64,000 nt of DNA from Fermentibacter sp963718745 [NCBI: Candidatus Fermentibacterota bacterium] (GTDB lineage Bacteria; Fermentibacterota; Fermentibacteria; Fermentibacterales), in NCBI GenBank assembly GCA_963718745.1, contig OY970370.1:2294001-2358000 (forward strand), read 5' to 3'. The position numbers and the translations under genes are program-made. Under the pieces are notes generated by a model. That model ran no database searches. It saw only the letters and a list, made by a program, of their open reading frames with translations, and had not been told where the DNA came from. Below are positions 17,762 through 26,252 of the stretch, piece by piece; within the stretch, counting starts at the first letter, position 1; every line of letters begins with the position of its first letter.

Positions 17762-17793
17762 CTGACGCCGTAAACCACGACTGGAGGGTGTCC

Positions 17794-18024
17794 ATGAAGG
17801 AGCTCATCGAGATGATCGCGAAGACCCTCGTCGAGGATCCCGATTCGGTTCGGGTAGACGAGAAGACCACAGAGGACATGATGGTCTACGAGCTCAGGGT
17901 CTCGGAGAGCGATCTGGGAAGGGTCATCGGCCGCGAGGGCAGGATTGCCAAGGCCATGCGCACGATCATCAGGTCGATCGCCGCCCGCAAGGGTCAGAAG
18001 GCGACCCTGGAGATAATGGACTGA
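17794..18024 (+). CDS. khpA: KH-domain RNA-binding protein KhpA
   Basis: A 76-residue single KH-domain protein (YlqC/KhpA family) that binds RNA, usually with KhpB/Jag. The KH GxxG loop is in ESDLGRVIGREGRIAKAM. I chose the ATG at 17794, since GGAGGG sits six bases upstream; a GTG two codons earlier lies within that site. Position between rpsP and rimM is the conserved one. Confidence 0.92.
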   Translation: MKELIEMIAKTLVEDPDSVRVDEKTTEDMMVYELRVSESDLGRVIGREGRIAKAMRTIIRSIAARKGQKATLEIMD

Positions 18025-18025
18025 T

Positions 18026-18529
18026 GTGTCCGTGACCGTGACGGCCGGGTATGTGATTCGGCCGCGCGGTCTGGCGGGCGATGTCGAGATAAGACTCTTC
18101 CTGTCGGGGAGGGCGGTTGCCCTGCCCAGGGGCCTCGAGGCCTTCGTGGGCGACAGGGCGGTGACGGTTGCGCGATCGTCCGTACGCGCCGTGGACACGG
18201 TTACGGCGGCTTTCGAGGGGTTTGCGGACATCTCGTCGGTCGAGTGCTTCAGGGGCGAGGCGTTCTCGGCCGAGAGGAGCGGGTTGCTCCGGATCGAGGA
18301 CTTCCGACCCCTGAGCCTGTTCCTCGGCATGAAGGTCGAGTGGCAGGACGGGTCCGGAGTGGTGGAGGATTTCGAACCGTTCACCTCCAACCCCCTCCTG
18401 TCCGTGGGATACGAGGGACGCAGGTTCGATCTGCCCCTCCTGCTGGTGACGACGACAGGGAGCATCGACTGGGAGAACGGCCTGGTGAAGCTGAGGCTTC
18501 CGAAAGGCCTCGCGGAGGGTGTCGATTGA
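18026..18529 (+). CDS. rimM: Ribosome maturation factor RimM
   Basis: A 167-residue protein that assists 30S 3' domain maturation by binding S19. The N-terminal RimM barrel (TAGYVIRPRGLAGDVEIRLF) is followed by a PRC-barrel (LSLFLGMKVEWQDGSGVVEDF, then the hydrophobic [22 protein letters not shown] end). The start is GTG at 18026, two bases after the khpA stop. Family motifs are weaker than in E. coli, but synteny with trmD and rplS makes the call firm. Confidence 0.9.
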   Translation: MSVTVTAGYVIRPRGLAGDVEIRLFLSGRAVALPRGLEAFVGDRAVTVARSSVRAVDTVTAAFEGFADISSVECFRGEAFSAERSGLLRIEDFRPLSLFLGMKVEWQDGSGVVEDFEPFTSNPLLSVGYEGRRFDLPLLLVTTTGSIDWENGLVKLRLPKGLAEGVD

Positions 18530-19278
18530 AGCTCGCCGTGGCGACCCTGTTTCCGGAGCTTTTCGAACCGTTCTTCCGGACCGGAGTCGTCGGCAGGGCG
18601 ACGGCATCGGGAACAGTCGAAGCGGAAACGCTCGACATCAGGCTCCACGGCATCGATGCCAGGGGTTCGGTGGACGACTACCAGTTCGGCGGAGGAGCGG
18701 GGATGCTCCTCAGGCCGGAGCCTCTCTTCGGCACGCTGCGGTCGGTACCATGGCGTGAAGGTGCGAGAGTGGTGCTGATGGCCCCGGACGGCGTCCTCCT
18801 GGACAACGACCTCGCGGTAGAGCTCGCCCGGGAGGAGAAACTGATCGTCTTCTGCGGGAGATACGGCGGAGTGGACGCGAGATTCGTCGAGCAGGCGGTC
18901 ACCGACGAGATAAGCATCGGCGACTACGTGGTCTCGGGAGGCGAACTGCCCGCCATGGTCATGATAGAAGCCGTGCTCCGCTGGATACCGGGGGTGCTCG
19001 GCAGGCTCGAATCGGCTGGTTCGGACAGCTTTGCGACAGGTCTCCTCGATTATCCGCGATACACCAGGCCCGCGGTTTTCGAAGGGTTCGGGGTGCCGGA
19101 GGTGGTGGTGTCGGGTGACCATGCGCAGGTCGAGAACTGGAGATTCGAATCGGCTCTTGAGAGAACGAGGGCCAGGAGACCCGGTCTCCTGGATGGACTT
19201 AGCGTAGAGGATGTCAGGAAACGATTCCTGGGTGCGGTCAGGCAGGCCGCCAGGACGAAGGAGCGGGAAGATGGATGA
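18526..19278 (+). CDS. trmD: tRNA (guanine-37-N1)-methyltransferase TrmD
   Basis: A 250-residue SPOUT methyltransferase that adds m1G37 to prevent frameshifting. Diagnostic segments: [12 protein letters not shown] at the start, [28 protein letters not shown], and the knot [20 protein letters not shown]. The catalytic Asp region ([15 protein letters not shown]) is present. The start is TTG, overlapping the rimM stop as TTGA with GGAGGG seven bases before. Length matches E. coli (255). Confidence 0.95.
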   Translation: MKLAVATLFPELFEPFFRTGVVGRATASGTVEAETLDIRLHGIDARGSVDDYQFGGGAGMLLRPEPLFGTLRSVPWREGARVVLMAPDGVLLDNDLAVELAREEKLIVFCGRYGGVDARFVEQAVTDEISIGDYVVSGGELPAMVMIEAVLRWIPGVLGRLESAGSDSFATGLLDYPRYTRPAVFEGFGVPEVVVSGDHAQVENWRFESALERTRARRPGLLDGLSVEDVRKRFLGAVRQAARTKEREDG

Positions 19279-19621
19279 GCTGCTTAGGCTGGTGGAGAGT
19301 CACCAGCCTGCCGAGGGCGTTGGCGACTTCGGACCCGGTGACAACGTAAAGGTACACTACCAGGTTGTCGAAGGCGACAAGTCCAGGATTCAGATTTTCG
19401 AGGGCGTCGTGATTTCCCGCAGGGGCGGGGGGGCCGGCGCGTCCTTCATCGTCCGCAAGATATCCAACGGTGTCGGAGTGGAGAGGATTTTCCCGCTCTG
19501 CTCGCCCAGGGTGACTGCGGTCGAGGTTGTCCGCAAGGGCAAGGTCAGGCGTGCCAAGCTTTTCTTCCTCAGAAAGAAGCGGGGCCGTGCCGCCAGAATC
19601 AAGGAGAAGCGGGTCTACTAG
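19271..19621 (+). CDS. rplS: 50S ribosomal protein L19
   Basis: A 116-residue protein at the 30S-50S interface. [33 protein letters not shown] and [15 protein letters not shown] are L19 motifs; the basic tail [22 protein letters not shown] is typical. The ATG at 19271 is used, overlapping the trmD end by eight bases and with AAGGAG nearby; the frame is open another 20 codons upstream, inside trmD. Confidence 0.95.
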   Translation: MDELLRLVESHQPAEGVGDFGPGDNVKVHYQVVEGDKSRIQIFEGVVISRRGGGAGASFIVRKISNGVGVERIFPLCSPRVTAVEVVRKGKVRRAKLFFLRKKRGRAARIKEKRVY

Positions 19622-20252
19622 GCCCGATCGTTCGAGTCTGCTCGATTTCGATTCCACAGCCGCCGGTCCGGGTGGCCGGCCGGGCGGGATCGACGAGGTC
19701 GGCAGGGGGCCGCTCGCGGGCCCCCTCGTCGCATCCTGCGTGATCCTCCCGGGCGGCGAGGACATCCCTGGCGTGTTCGACAGCAAGGCGGTGGCTCCCG
19801 CGCTGAGGGAGAGGCTCTACGACAGGATCCTCGAAAGCTGTGTGAGTTTCGGGATGGGGCTCGTGGAACCTGCGGAGATCGACTCACTCGGGATGTCACG
19901 ATCTGTCGCCCTGTCCTTCGAGCGCGCAGTAGCCGGATGCCCGGTCGCTGCGGATGTCTATCTCGTCGACGGCCTCGAGATCAGGGGGCTGCCGTTCCCC
20001 GCCCGCTTCTTCGTCCGGGGCGACTCGCGGAGCCTCTCCATAGCCGCAGCCAGCATATTGGCCAAGGTCTTCAGGGACCGGATCATGGCTGCCGCCGACC
20101 TGGAATGGCCCGGGTACGGCTTCGCCTGCAACTCCGGGTATGGAACCCCGTTCCACCTCGAGGCGCTGCGCAGGATCGGCCCCTGTCCGATCCACAGGAT
20201 GTCCTTCGGTCCGGTCTCGCGCATGCTCGACCTCTTCGGGGGTGCTCAATGA
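19551..20252 (+). CDS. rnhB: Ribonuclease HII (start uncertain)
   Basis: RNase HII cleaves RNA in RNA-DNA hybrids and single ribonucleotides in DNA. The active-site motif [20 protein letters not shown], the VDGLEIRG strand and the [16 protein letters not shown] helix are all present, and the end ([17 protein letters not shown]) holds the usual GYGTxxH. The beginning is ambiguous. Conserved sequence starts at LLDFDST, near 19638, where only a CTG is available. The nearest standard start in frame is a GTG at 19551, which would overlap rplS by 71 bases. I list the latter as an upper limit. Either way the enzyme is complete. Confidence 0.88.
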   Translation: MPSFSSSERSGAVPPESRRSGSTRPDRSSLLDFDSTAAGPGGRPGGIDEVGRGPLAGPLVASCVILPGGEDIPGVFDSKAVAPALRERLYDRILESCVSFGMGLVEPAEIDSLGMSRSVALSFERAVAGCPVAADVYLVDGLEIRGLPFPARFFVRGDSRSLSIAAASILAKVFRDRIMAAADLEWPGYGFACNSGYGTPFHLEALRRIGPCPIHRMSFGPVSRMLDLFGGAQ

Positions 20253-20614
20253 TCCCGTCAGCGGTCGAGGCGGAGTCCGCTGTGGCAGCCTGGCTGGCGG
20301 AAAGAGGCTGGAGCATGGTCGAGCGGAATCTGAGGCTCGGTCCCGGGGAGATAGACATCATCGCAGTGAGGGAGGGCGTGATGACCTTCGTGGAGGTCAA
20401 GCTGGCCTCCTCGGGGAGTGCTACCATGGCTCCGGAGAAGATCGATCGCAGGAAGCAGTCGAAGATAGCCGGAACCGCAGCCGTGTATCTCTGCGGAAAC
20501 CCTTTCCCGGGCGACTTCCGCTTCGATGTGGCGATCGTCAGAGGGGCACCCGGCTCCTTCGAGATCGACTACTACGAGAACGCATTCGTCTCGCACACCC
20601 TCTTCACCGTCTGA
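20249..20614 (+). CDS. YraN-family (UPF0102) putative endonuclease
   Basis: A 121-residue protein of the PD-(D/E)xK superfamily. The core reads GERGW-like start (AERGWSMVERNLR), GEIDIIAVREGVMTFVEVK (with the D, ExK ligands), and KIDRRKQSKIAGTAAVYL. Homologues are linked to DNA uptake or recombination, but function is not settled. It overlaps rnhB by ATGA, the same pair order seen in many genomes. It is the last gene of the ffh operon and ends two bases from the convergent dehydratase-activase gene. Confidence 0.9.
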   Translation: MIPSAVEAESAVAAWLAERGWSMVERNLRLGPGEIDIIAVREGVMTFVEVKLASSGSATMAPEKIDRRKQSKIAGTAAVYLCGNPFPGDFRFDVAIVRGAPGSFEIDYYENAFVSHTLFTV

Positions 20615-20616
20615 CC

Positions 20617-21390
20617 TCAGGTCTGTGCAAAGGCGATGATGGCGGCGCCCAGTGCGCCGGTGATGCGGGGCTCGTCCGGGACCAGTATCTCCGCTCCCAT
20701 CTCCTCCCGCAGCGCATTCACGACCCCCTCGTTCTTGGCCACCCCGCCCGTGAACACGACCTGCGGCAGCAGCTTCGACCTGCCAGCCATCGAGATGGTC
20801 CTCCTGGCCACCGCTCTGAAGACTCCGTTGAGTATCGAGGGGATCGCAACGCCCGACTGGAGCAGACCGACTATCTCGCTCTCCGCGAAGACCGCGCACA
20901 TCGAGGAGATCTCGACGGACGCCCTGTGGTCCCTTACGGCTGCCCCCATCCTGTCCAGAGGCACTGCGACTATCTGACCCGTCAGCTCGATGAAGCGGCC
21001 GGTACCCGCCGCGCAGCGGTCGTTCATGACGAAATCAGTCGTCCGCCCGTTCCCGTCCATCTCGATGAGCTTCGAGTCCTGTCCGCCTATGTCGATGACC
21101 GTCCGCGCGGAAGGGAAGAGGAAGGAGACTCCCCTGGCATGGCACAGGATCTCGGACGCGACCTTGTCCGCCAGCTTGAAGTAGTTCCTGCCGTAGCCGG
21201 TGGCGAGGACCCTCGCGACATCCTCCCGGTCCACCTCCGCGGAATCAAGCAGCCTTGCGAAGATCTCGGCCGCGGTGTCGGCGGGGCGGGAGCCGGTGTC
21301 CGCGATGGCCGTCTCGACTATCTGCGCACCGTCGAAGAGTACGACCTCTATGGATCTCGCGCCGATGTCGACGCCGCACGAGAGCCTCAT
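20617..21390 (-). CDS. 2-Hydroxyacyl-CoA dehydratase activase (BadF/BadG/HgdC ATPase family)
   Basis: A 257-residue ASKHA-fold ATPase that injects a high-energy electron into a partner Fe-S protein. Phosphate motifs are GVDIGARSIEVVL (6-18) and VIDIGGQDSK (98-107). The two Cys that hold the dimer-bridging [4Fe-4S] cluster are present: C126 (DRCAAGTGRF) and C165 (SSMCAVFAESE). The C-terminal FTGGVAKNEGVV completes the fold. It overlaps the fused dehydratase gene by four bases. Family members activate 2-hydroxyglutaryl-, lactoyl-, phenyllactoyl-CoA dehydratases, benzoyl-CoA reductase, or double-cubane cluster proteins; the sequence does not separate these. Confidence 0.92.
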   Translation of the reverse strand: MRLSCGVDIGARSIEVVLFDGAQIVETAIADTGSRPADTAAEIFARLLDSAEVDREDVARVLATGYGRNYFKLADKVASEILCHARGVSFLFPSARTVIDIGGQDSKLIEMDGNGRTTDFVMNDRCAAGTGRFIELTGQIVAVPLDRMGAAVRDHRASVEISSMCAVFAESEIVGLLQSGVAIPSILNGVFRAVARRTISMAGRSKLLPQVVFTGGVAKNEGVVNALREEMGAEILVPDEPRITGALGAAIIAFAQT

Positions 21391-23990
21391 GTCATCTCCA
21401 GGAGCGTCTGGATCCTCACGGCCAGCCTCTCTCGGTCCGAGTCCGAGTAGTCGGTCTCGACCTTCATGTATGGGAGCCCCAGCGAGTCACGCACGTGGCG
21501 CTCGACCAGCCAGGACTCGACGTTGTAGGTGTGGCAGGCGTGCCAGACCAGGTCCACCACGGCCTGCGGCTTGAACCTGGCCGCGAGCCTGTCCAGGAGG
21601 TCCAGCCTCCCCCTGTTGGGAGTCATGCACGAGCAGGGGATGTCGAAGTGCTTCCTGGCCACCGCTTCGAACGGGTCGCCCTCTTCCGGGGTGAGCTTCT
21701 CGGTGGGCTTGATCCCGGAGCATGCCTCCTGTACCACCACCAGACCCCCGCACTGCTCGATTATCTCTATGACCTTGAGCGTGTCCCTGCCTGTGGGGCA
21801 GCCCGTGACCATGACCCTCGGCGCGCCTTCCGGCGCAGCCCGGAACCCGTCCCGGGCCCTGGCCCTGACCTTCTCGACGAATCTCGAAAGCATCTCCAGG
21901 TGCCGCTCGAAACCGGAGAGCCTGTACCGGACGAGAGCCATCTCCACGCCGGTGATGACGGGCGGATCCGCCTCACCCAGTTCGAAAACAGCGTTGAGCA
22001 GCCTCCGCTCGCGATTCATGGCGCGTATCGCCCCCCGCAGCTTCTCGTCCGTGATCTCTACTCCGTACAGCTTCTCGAGGAATCCGGCGAGCTTCCTGAC
22101 TTCGAGGACCCAGTGCCGGAAGGCTTCCTCCTCGCCGTACTTCTGTGTGAGTTCGAGTATGTGCTGGGGTTTCCTGTCCGCTATCAGCTCGTACATCTTC
22201 TTCTTGCCGTCGCACGTCGTCTCCGCCACAACCGCGTCGCAGACGGAGAAGAACGGGCACCTGTTCGTGAGTATGTACCCGAAGGACGACTTGATAAGCG
22301 GGCACAGATTGGATGGAAGGACGGTCTCCGCCGATGCGATCGTGCGCCTGCTCGTGCCGCAGAGGCAGACCGGGCTCGCCCCGGCGGCCATTATCACCTC
22401 TCTGGGCGTGTATTCGCAGTAGATACCGACCACGCCCCTGCCCTGCCTCTTGAGGGCCCTCACGGCATCGACCTCCACCGACATCGAGTCGGCGAAGTAC
22501 TCGAACGGATCCTCACATGACGATGAACCCGAGACTTCTCCGGAGCCGCACATCGAGACCGACGGAGTCCTCCTGGACCTGAGAACCTCCACGAAACTCT
22601 CCATCCTCCCGGCCACCTGCTCGTTGAGCCGTCCCGGGGAATAGGGCACATCGAAGGCCAGCACGGGGATGCCCGCCTCCTTCTCAAGAACCTCGACGAT
22701 CACCTTTTCTTCATGCGGGCAGTGGCTTGCTCCGAAGATGCTGGACACCACGACCCCCTCCGCGCCGAACCTGCGGGCCTCGGCGGCTATCCTTCGCGCC
22801 CTGGCGCGGGGCGAGCCCAGCATCAGGTCGTCCATGCAGTTCTCGGCGATGGCCTCGAACACGTCCCTGTCCTCCGACAGCGGCAGGTAGGAATGCGAGA
22901 TCATGTATTCAGAGCCGGTGACGCATGCGCCCAGGTCCTCGAGCTGCGTTATCAGCGAGGCGTCTGTCGGAGGAGTCACCCAGTAGACCCTCAACGGATC
23001 CTCCCCGAAAGGCGAGGTATCCGACGCAAGCCTGCTCCTGACGGTCTCGAGCAGGTCGTCGAGCACGGCGGCGCTCTCGTCAGGTTCGGAGCAGGTATGG
23101 ATGCCTATGAACTCTGCAAGCAGCATCTCCAGACCCGGCAGAGGCGGTCGCCTGGCGGAGTAGACCAGCCTGCGGAGCTCGGCTATCCTGCTCCTCAGGC
23201 CGTTGAACATCCTCCGCGAGCCTTCCAGGTCGGCTGTCGATGCTCTGTACCCGGTCGTCTCCTCCATCGCACGGGCGACGCCCCGGAGCTGCCCCTCTAC
23301 GAAGCGGACCGCCGAAGCCTGGTACGGCATCCCTCCGTGCGGAGTGGTCCTGAACTCCTCTCCCGGGGACCATGAGCGCTCGTCGAAGCGTCCGGCCATC
23401 TCCCACCAGTGGACCTTTATGCCCAGGCCCTCGATCAGCTGCATGACGGCGGAAAAATCGTCACAACATGCCCCGACTCCCGCGATGCAGAGATCGGGCC
23501 TGGGGAAGTAGTCCAGGGTGACCATCGCGCCGAGTGCGGCGCGGACGTAGCAGAGATCCTCGCCGGCGCCCAGCCTCGCCGCCTCCTCGAGCAGATGGGG
23601 CTCTTCGGAGAAACAGGGCGCCCACCACAGCTCGTCCGCATAGAAGGTCAGGGTGTCCGGCCAGGCGTAGGTGATCACGGGCACCTGTCCGAGGTCCTTC
23701 ATCGCCGCGATGATGCGTACCCCGTTCTCCTTCGCCAGGAACAGCCTGTCCTTCTCGCTGAACAGGAACGCCCAGAGCCTGAGAGCGGCCCGGGAGTCGT
23801 CGAACCGGAGCCTCCGGAGGAGGGTGTCGCCCCTGCAGGAATACTCGTACGGGCTGAAGAGATACTCGACGCCCCCGGGGATGAGCTTCCGCAGAAATCT
23901 GCACCTGTCCCTGTACTCGTCCGGGATGTCCCTGATCCTGGTCTCCCAGTCGGCGGAGGTGATCCTCCCGGAGAGCCCCGGGGGGGTCAA
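21387..23990 (-). CDS. Two-domain fusion of 2-hydroxyacyl-CoA dehydratase-family (HgdB-like) subunits
   Basis: An 867-residue protein made of two tandem HgdB-type modules. The first (about 1-470) has the family features YVRAALGAM, PDLCIAGVGACCDDF and later ASHCPHEEKVIVEV. The second (about 515-867) is a fuller version: GIYCEYTPREVIMAAGASPVCL, LPSNLCPLIKSSFG, ETTCDGKKKMYELI, VMVTGCPTGRDTLK, and VWHACHTYNVES with the closing TDYSDSD. Family proteins carry [4Fe-4S] or double-cubane clusters and, once energised by the activase, do radical dehydration or difficult reductions. The usual length is 370-430 residues per subunit, so this is a genuine fusion. Overlaps of four bases on both sides show co-translation. 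Substrate unknown. Confidence 0.85.
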   Translation of the reverse strand: MTPPGLSGRITSADWETRIRDIPDEYRDRCRFLRKLIPGGVEYLFSPYEYSCRGDTLLRRLRFDDSRAALRLWAFLFSEKDRLFLAKENGVRIIAAMKDLGQVPVITYAWPDTLTFYADELWWAPCFSEEPHLLEEAARLGAGEDLCYVRAALGAMVTLDYFPRPDLCIAGVGACCDDFSAVMQLIEGLGIKVHWWEMAGRFDERSWSPGEEFRTTPHGGMPYQASAVRFVEGQLRGVARAMEETTGYRASTADLEGSRRMFNGLRSRIAELRRLVYSARRPPLPGLEMLLAEFIGIHTCSEPDESAAVLDDLLETVRSRLASDTSPFGEDPLRVYWVTPPTDASLITQLEDLGACVTGSEYMISHSYLPLSEDRDVFEAIAENCMDDLMLGSPRARARRIAAEARRFGAEGVVVSSIFGASHCPHEEKVIVEVLEKEAGIPVLAFDVPYSPGRLNEQVAGRMESFVEVLRSRRTPSVSMCGSGEVSGSSSCEDPFEYFADSMSVEVDAVRALKRQGRGVVGIYCEYTPREVIMAAGASPVCLCGTSRRTIASAETVLPSNLCPLIKSSFGYILTNRCPFFSVCDAVVAETTCDGKKKMYELIADRKPQHILELTQKYGEEEAFRHWVLEVRKLAGFLEKLYGVEITDEKLRGAIRAMNRERRLLNAVFELGEADPPVITGVEMALVRYRLSGFERHLEMLSRFVEKVRARARDGFRAAPEGAPRVMVTGCPTGRDTLKVIEIIEQCGGLVVVQEACSGIKPTEKLTPEEGDPFEAVARKHFDIPCSCMTPNRGRLDLLDRLAARFKPQAVVDLVWHACHTYNVESWLVERHVRDSLGLPYMKVETDYSDSDRERLAVRIQTLLEMT

Positions 23991-25087
23991 GGCAGACTCT
24001 CCAGGAAGGCTTCTATGCGCGTATCGAGCCTCTCCCGGCCTCCCGGCGCGAAGCTCGTATCGAGCACCAGCACCGGCACCGGCATCCTCGCCCTGATCCT
24101 CTCCCTCTCAGTGTACCACAGGTCGCAGAACTTGAGCGTCTTGAGTATCAGCCCCCTGCAGCCGGTCTCCTCGATCATTCCGTACAGGTAGTCGAAGACG
24201 GCGTCGTTCGGGCGGCAGCGCGCGCATCGGGATGCGCGGAAGTACTCCCGTGCGAGCCCCCCCGGCGAGCCATCCGTCACATCCCCGTCTGGAAGGGTCG
24301 CCTGGAGACCCGAGCAGCCCAGAGGAACCATGGCCACGCCGGCCGCCTCCAGCAGCACCGGAACCGAGTCGTCCTCGGGCGCCATCGGACCGCCGGCCAC
24401 GGCGATCCTCGGCCTGCCTGCCCACGAGTCGGCGGCAGAAGCCGCAGATCCGAGGAAATCAGAGAGTCCCTCCGGAAGGGCGACTCCGAGGAGGCTGAAG
24501 GCGGCGTGCAGGGCGGTGGGGGGCAGGACGCCCCCTGCCGCAATCTTCCGCAGGACGGAGGCAGCGCTCCGTCTCGCCTTCTCGTATGCCATCGCCGCTT
24601 CCGGGGAGTAGCCCTTCGAGTGTCCGCGGGCCGCGAGATCGCAGCAGAGTCTCTCCGCCTGCTCCGCGAAGTAGCCTTCCGCTTCCGGCGTGCGGGTGGA
24701 GGGGAGCTGGATGTGGAAGGCGTCGACTCCGGTGATGCCGCCGAGCTCCTGGAAGAGCCTGCGGGTCTGGTCGCAGGTGTACATCGCCACCCATGCGTCG
24801 ACCTGTCCGTGGAGCCCGGCGCCGGAGGACGCTGCTCCTGCGAAAGCCTTCACAAGAGGGCATGAGTCCGGCCTCATGAACCGCTCGCCGGCCTCCTCGT
24901 TCGCGCTCGTGGCTCCATGGAGAACCCTGACGGGACGCATCCCCAGGCCTGCGCCGAGGGCCATCGGGAATGCGTGGCAGAGAGTCCCGAGGACCCTCCC
25001 CCCCGACGCGCGGAAGTCCGAGACCGCCCGGATCTCGTCTTCTATCCTCCGCTCCAGCATGGCCTTCGCCTGGTCCTCCCGGATCAT
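23987..25087 (-). CDS. 2-Hydroxyacyl-CoA dehydratase-family subunit (third HgdA/HgdB-like module)
   Basis: A 366-residue single-module homologue of the same family. Conserved pieces are MRPDSCPLVKAFAGAA, GQVDAWVAMYTCDQTRRLF, FHIQLPSTRTPEA, and a C-terminal half with GPMAPEDDSVPVLLEAAG, CARCRPNDAVFDYL and LILKTLKFCDLWYTE. Several Cys (about 76, 105 and in the CARC and KFCD segments) could ligate an Fe-S cluster. I start at the ATG at 25087; the frame is open six codons further to a TTG at 25105. It overlaps the fused dehydratase gene by four bases and would pair with it, giving a heteromer with three HgdB-like modules. Confidence 0.83.
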   Translation of the reverse strand: MIREDQAKAMLERRIEDEIRAVSDFRASGGRVLGTLCHAFPMALGAGLGMRPVRVLHGATSANEEAGERFMRPDSCPLVKAFAGAASSGAGLHGQVDAWVAMYTCDQTRRLFQELGGITGVDAFHIQLPSTRTPEAEGYFAEQAERLCCDLAARGHSKGYSPEAAMAYEKARRSAASVLRKIAAGGVLPPTALHAAFSLLGVALPEGLSDFLGSAASAADSWAGRPRIAVAGGPMAPEDDSVPVLLEAAGVAMVPLGCSGLQATLPDGDVTDGSPGGLAREYFRASRCARCRPNDAVFDYLYGMIEETGCRGLILKTLKFCDLWYTERERIRARMPVPVLVLDTSFAPGGRERLDTRIEAFLESLP

Positions 25088-25121
25088 GCAGGCCTTTCGC
25101 TGCAACCGGCGCCGCAGGCTT

Positions 25122-25922
25122 TCATTCCTTCACCGCGAGCATCCTGCACCTGCCGAAAGCCCCCGAGTGCGCCTGCTCCGACATGAACGCCATCTCGCCG
25201 CCCATGGCCGCGAACATGTCCGTGTCCCATCCTATTATCCTCAAGGCATCGAAGGTGAGCTGCTCCGTGAGCATCCTGACGTATAGATCGATACTGCGTG
25301 CAAAGTGCCCGGTGCAGTCCTCGGACATCACGATGGAGAATCCGTTCTTCCGCAGCAGAGCCTCGTAAGACTCCCTGGTCTCGACGCACGGGAACTTCAT
25401 GAAGCCGCAGATCCGCTGGGCTGTGTCCTCGCTCCACCCGGCGGGACCCTCCACCCAGTCGCTGAAGGCGATCCTTCCGCCCTTCTTCAGCACCCTGGCG
25501 GATTCGGCGATCATCGAATCCCTGTTCTCGACGTAGCACCAGGCGTCCTCGCCCCAGACGAGGTCGAAGAATCCGTCCGGCCATGGGATGCTGCTCACGT
25601 CGCCCTGCCTGTATTCGATCGCATCCGACAGGCCGTCCGCCGAAGTTGCGGCCACGGCCCGTGAGACGATAGCCGGCGTCGCGTCCAGCCCGTATCCTCT
25701 CGCGCCGTAGAACCTGGCCAGGAACCTGAGTCCGGCGCCGAGGGCCGAGCAGAGATCGAGCACCTTCTCGTCCTTCCGCACGCAGGCGAGGTCGGCCAGG
25801 ATCTTCGATTGTGCAAAGCCGCCCACATGGATCTGCTCGCCCATGATCAGCTTCCACAGGTCGCCCTCCGGACCGCTGTACACGCCCTGTACGTCTGCGA
25901 GGACTGCGCTGGTTCTCTTCAC
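25122..25922 (-). CDS. Class I SAM-dependent methyltransferase (sarcosine/dimethylglycine methyltransferase-like)
   Basis: A 266-residue methyltransferase, first gene of the dehydratase cluster. The N-terminal segment GDLWKLIMGEQIHVGG resembles the start of sarcosine/dimethylglycine N-methyltransferases. The SAM site is VLDLCSALGAGLRFLA; the post-motifs are YRQGDVSSIPWPDGFFDLVWGEDAWCYV and RVLKKGGRIAFSDWV. I chose the GTG at 25922 because GGGAGGAG lies ten bases before it; another GTG three codons earlier is too close to that site. Substrate is not known; a small amine or acid related to the neighbouring dehydratase chemistry is only a guess. Confidence 0.82.
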   Translation of the reverse strand: MKRTSAVLADVQGVYSGPEGDLWKLIMGEQIHVGGFAQSKILADLACVRKDEKVLDLCSALGAGLRFLARFYGARGYGLDATPAIVSRAVAATSADGLSDAIEYRQGDVSSIPWPDGFFDLVWGEDAWCYVENRDSMIAESARVLKKGGRIAFSDWVEGPAGWSEDTAQRICGFMKFPCVETRESYEALLRKNGFSIVMSEDCTGHFARSIDLYVRMLTEQLTFDALRIIGWDTDMFAAMGGEMAFMSEQAHSGAFGRCRMLAVKE

Positions 25923-26193
25923 TTGTGTCACTCCTCCCTTTTGCTCCCGGCCGCGAGGGTCGGGACGCTCGAGGAGGGCCCTGGGGCCGGCACCGGAACA
26001 GATCTGCGAACAGCAGGGGTTCAGATGACCGGCATACCCTGATGGAGCCCGACCGGGCTCCGGGCCCGGCCTCAAACCTTCATGCGGTTCTCTGCCACCA
26101 TGAGGGTCTCCATGCTCCATCTTCCTTCCGGGAAAGACGGGGAATCGCTCCCCGCACTGGCGCGAAGATATCCCAAGCCAGGAGGATGGGCAA

Positions 26194-26211
26194 CCCGTGC
26201 TCTTGCACGGG
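26194..26211. repeat. Inverted repeat overlapping the comM -35 region
   Basis: CCCGTGC (26194-26200), TCTT loop, GCACGGG (26205-26211): a perfect 7-bp palindrome whose right arm covers the candidate -35 box. It could be an operator or just a GC-rich hairpin. Confidence 0.5.
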
Positions 26212-26231
26212 AACCCGGACTGGGATACACT
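26203..26231 (+). promoter_or_regulatory. Candidate promoter for comM
   Basis: TTGCAC (26203-26208) and TACACT (26226-26231) are 17 bases apart, 21 bases before the comM start codon. The -10 box is identical to that of the HU promoter in this window. Confidence 0.6.
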
Positions 26232-26252
26232 GGAGGAAAGGGAGGTGGAGGG

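Larger units (their letters stand above)
25923..26252. other. Divergent intergenic region between the dehydratase cluster and comM
   Basis: I see no credible gene in these 330 bases. It contains the ribosome-binding site of the methyltransferase gene, a perfect 8-bp hairpin at 26044-26061 (GGAGCCCG, two bases, CGGGCTCC), a perfect 7-bp hairpin with a TCTT loop at 26194-26211, and a candidate comM promoter at 26203-26231. It must hold the control sites for both divergent units. Confidence 0.6.

Noticed and set aside
26044-26061. Hairpin GGAGCCCG-AC-CGGGCTCC as a terminator
   Set aside because: No T-run on either side, and it lies between divergent genes where no transcript should end. Kept only as part of the intergenic description.
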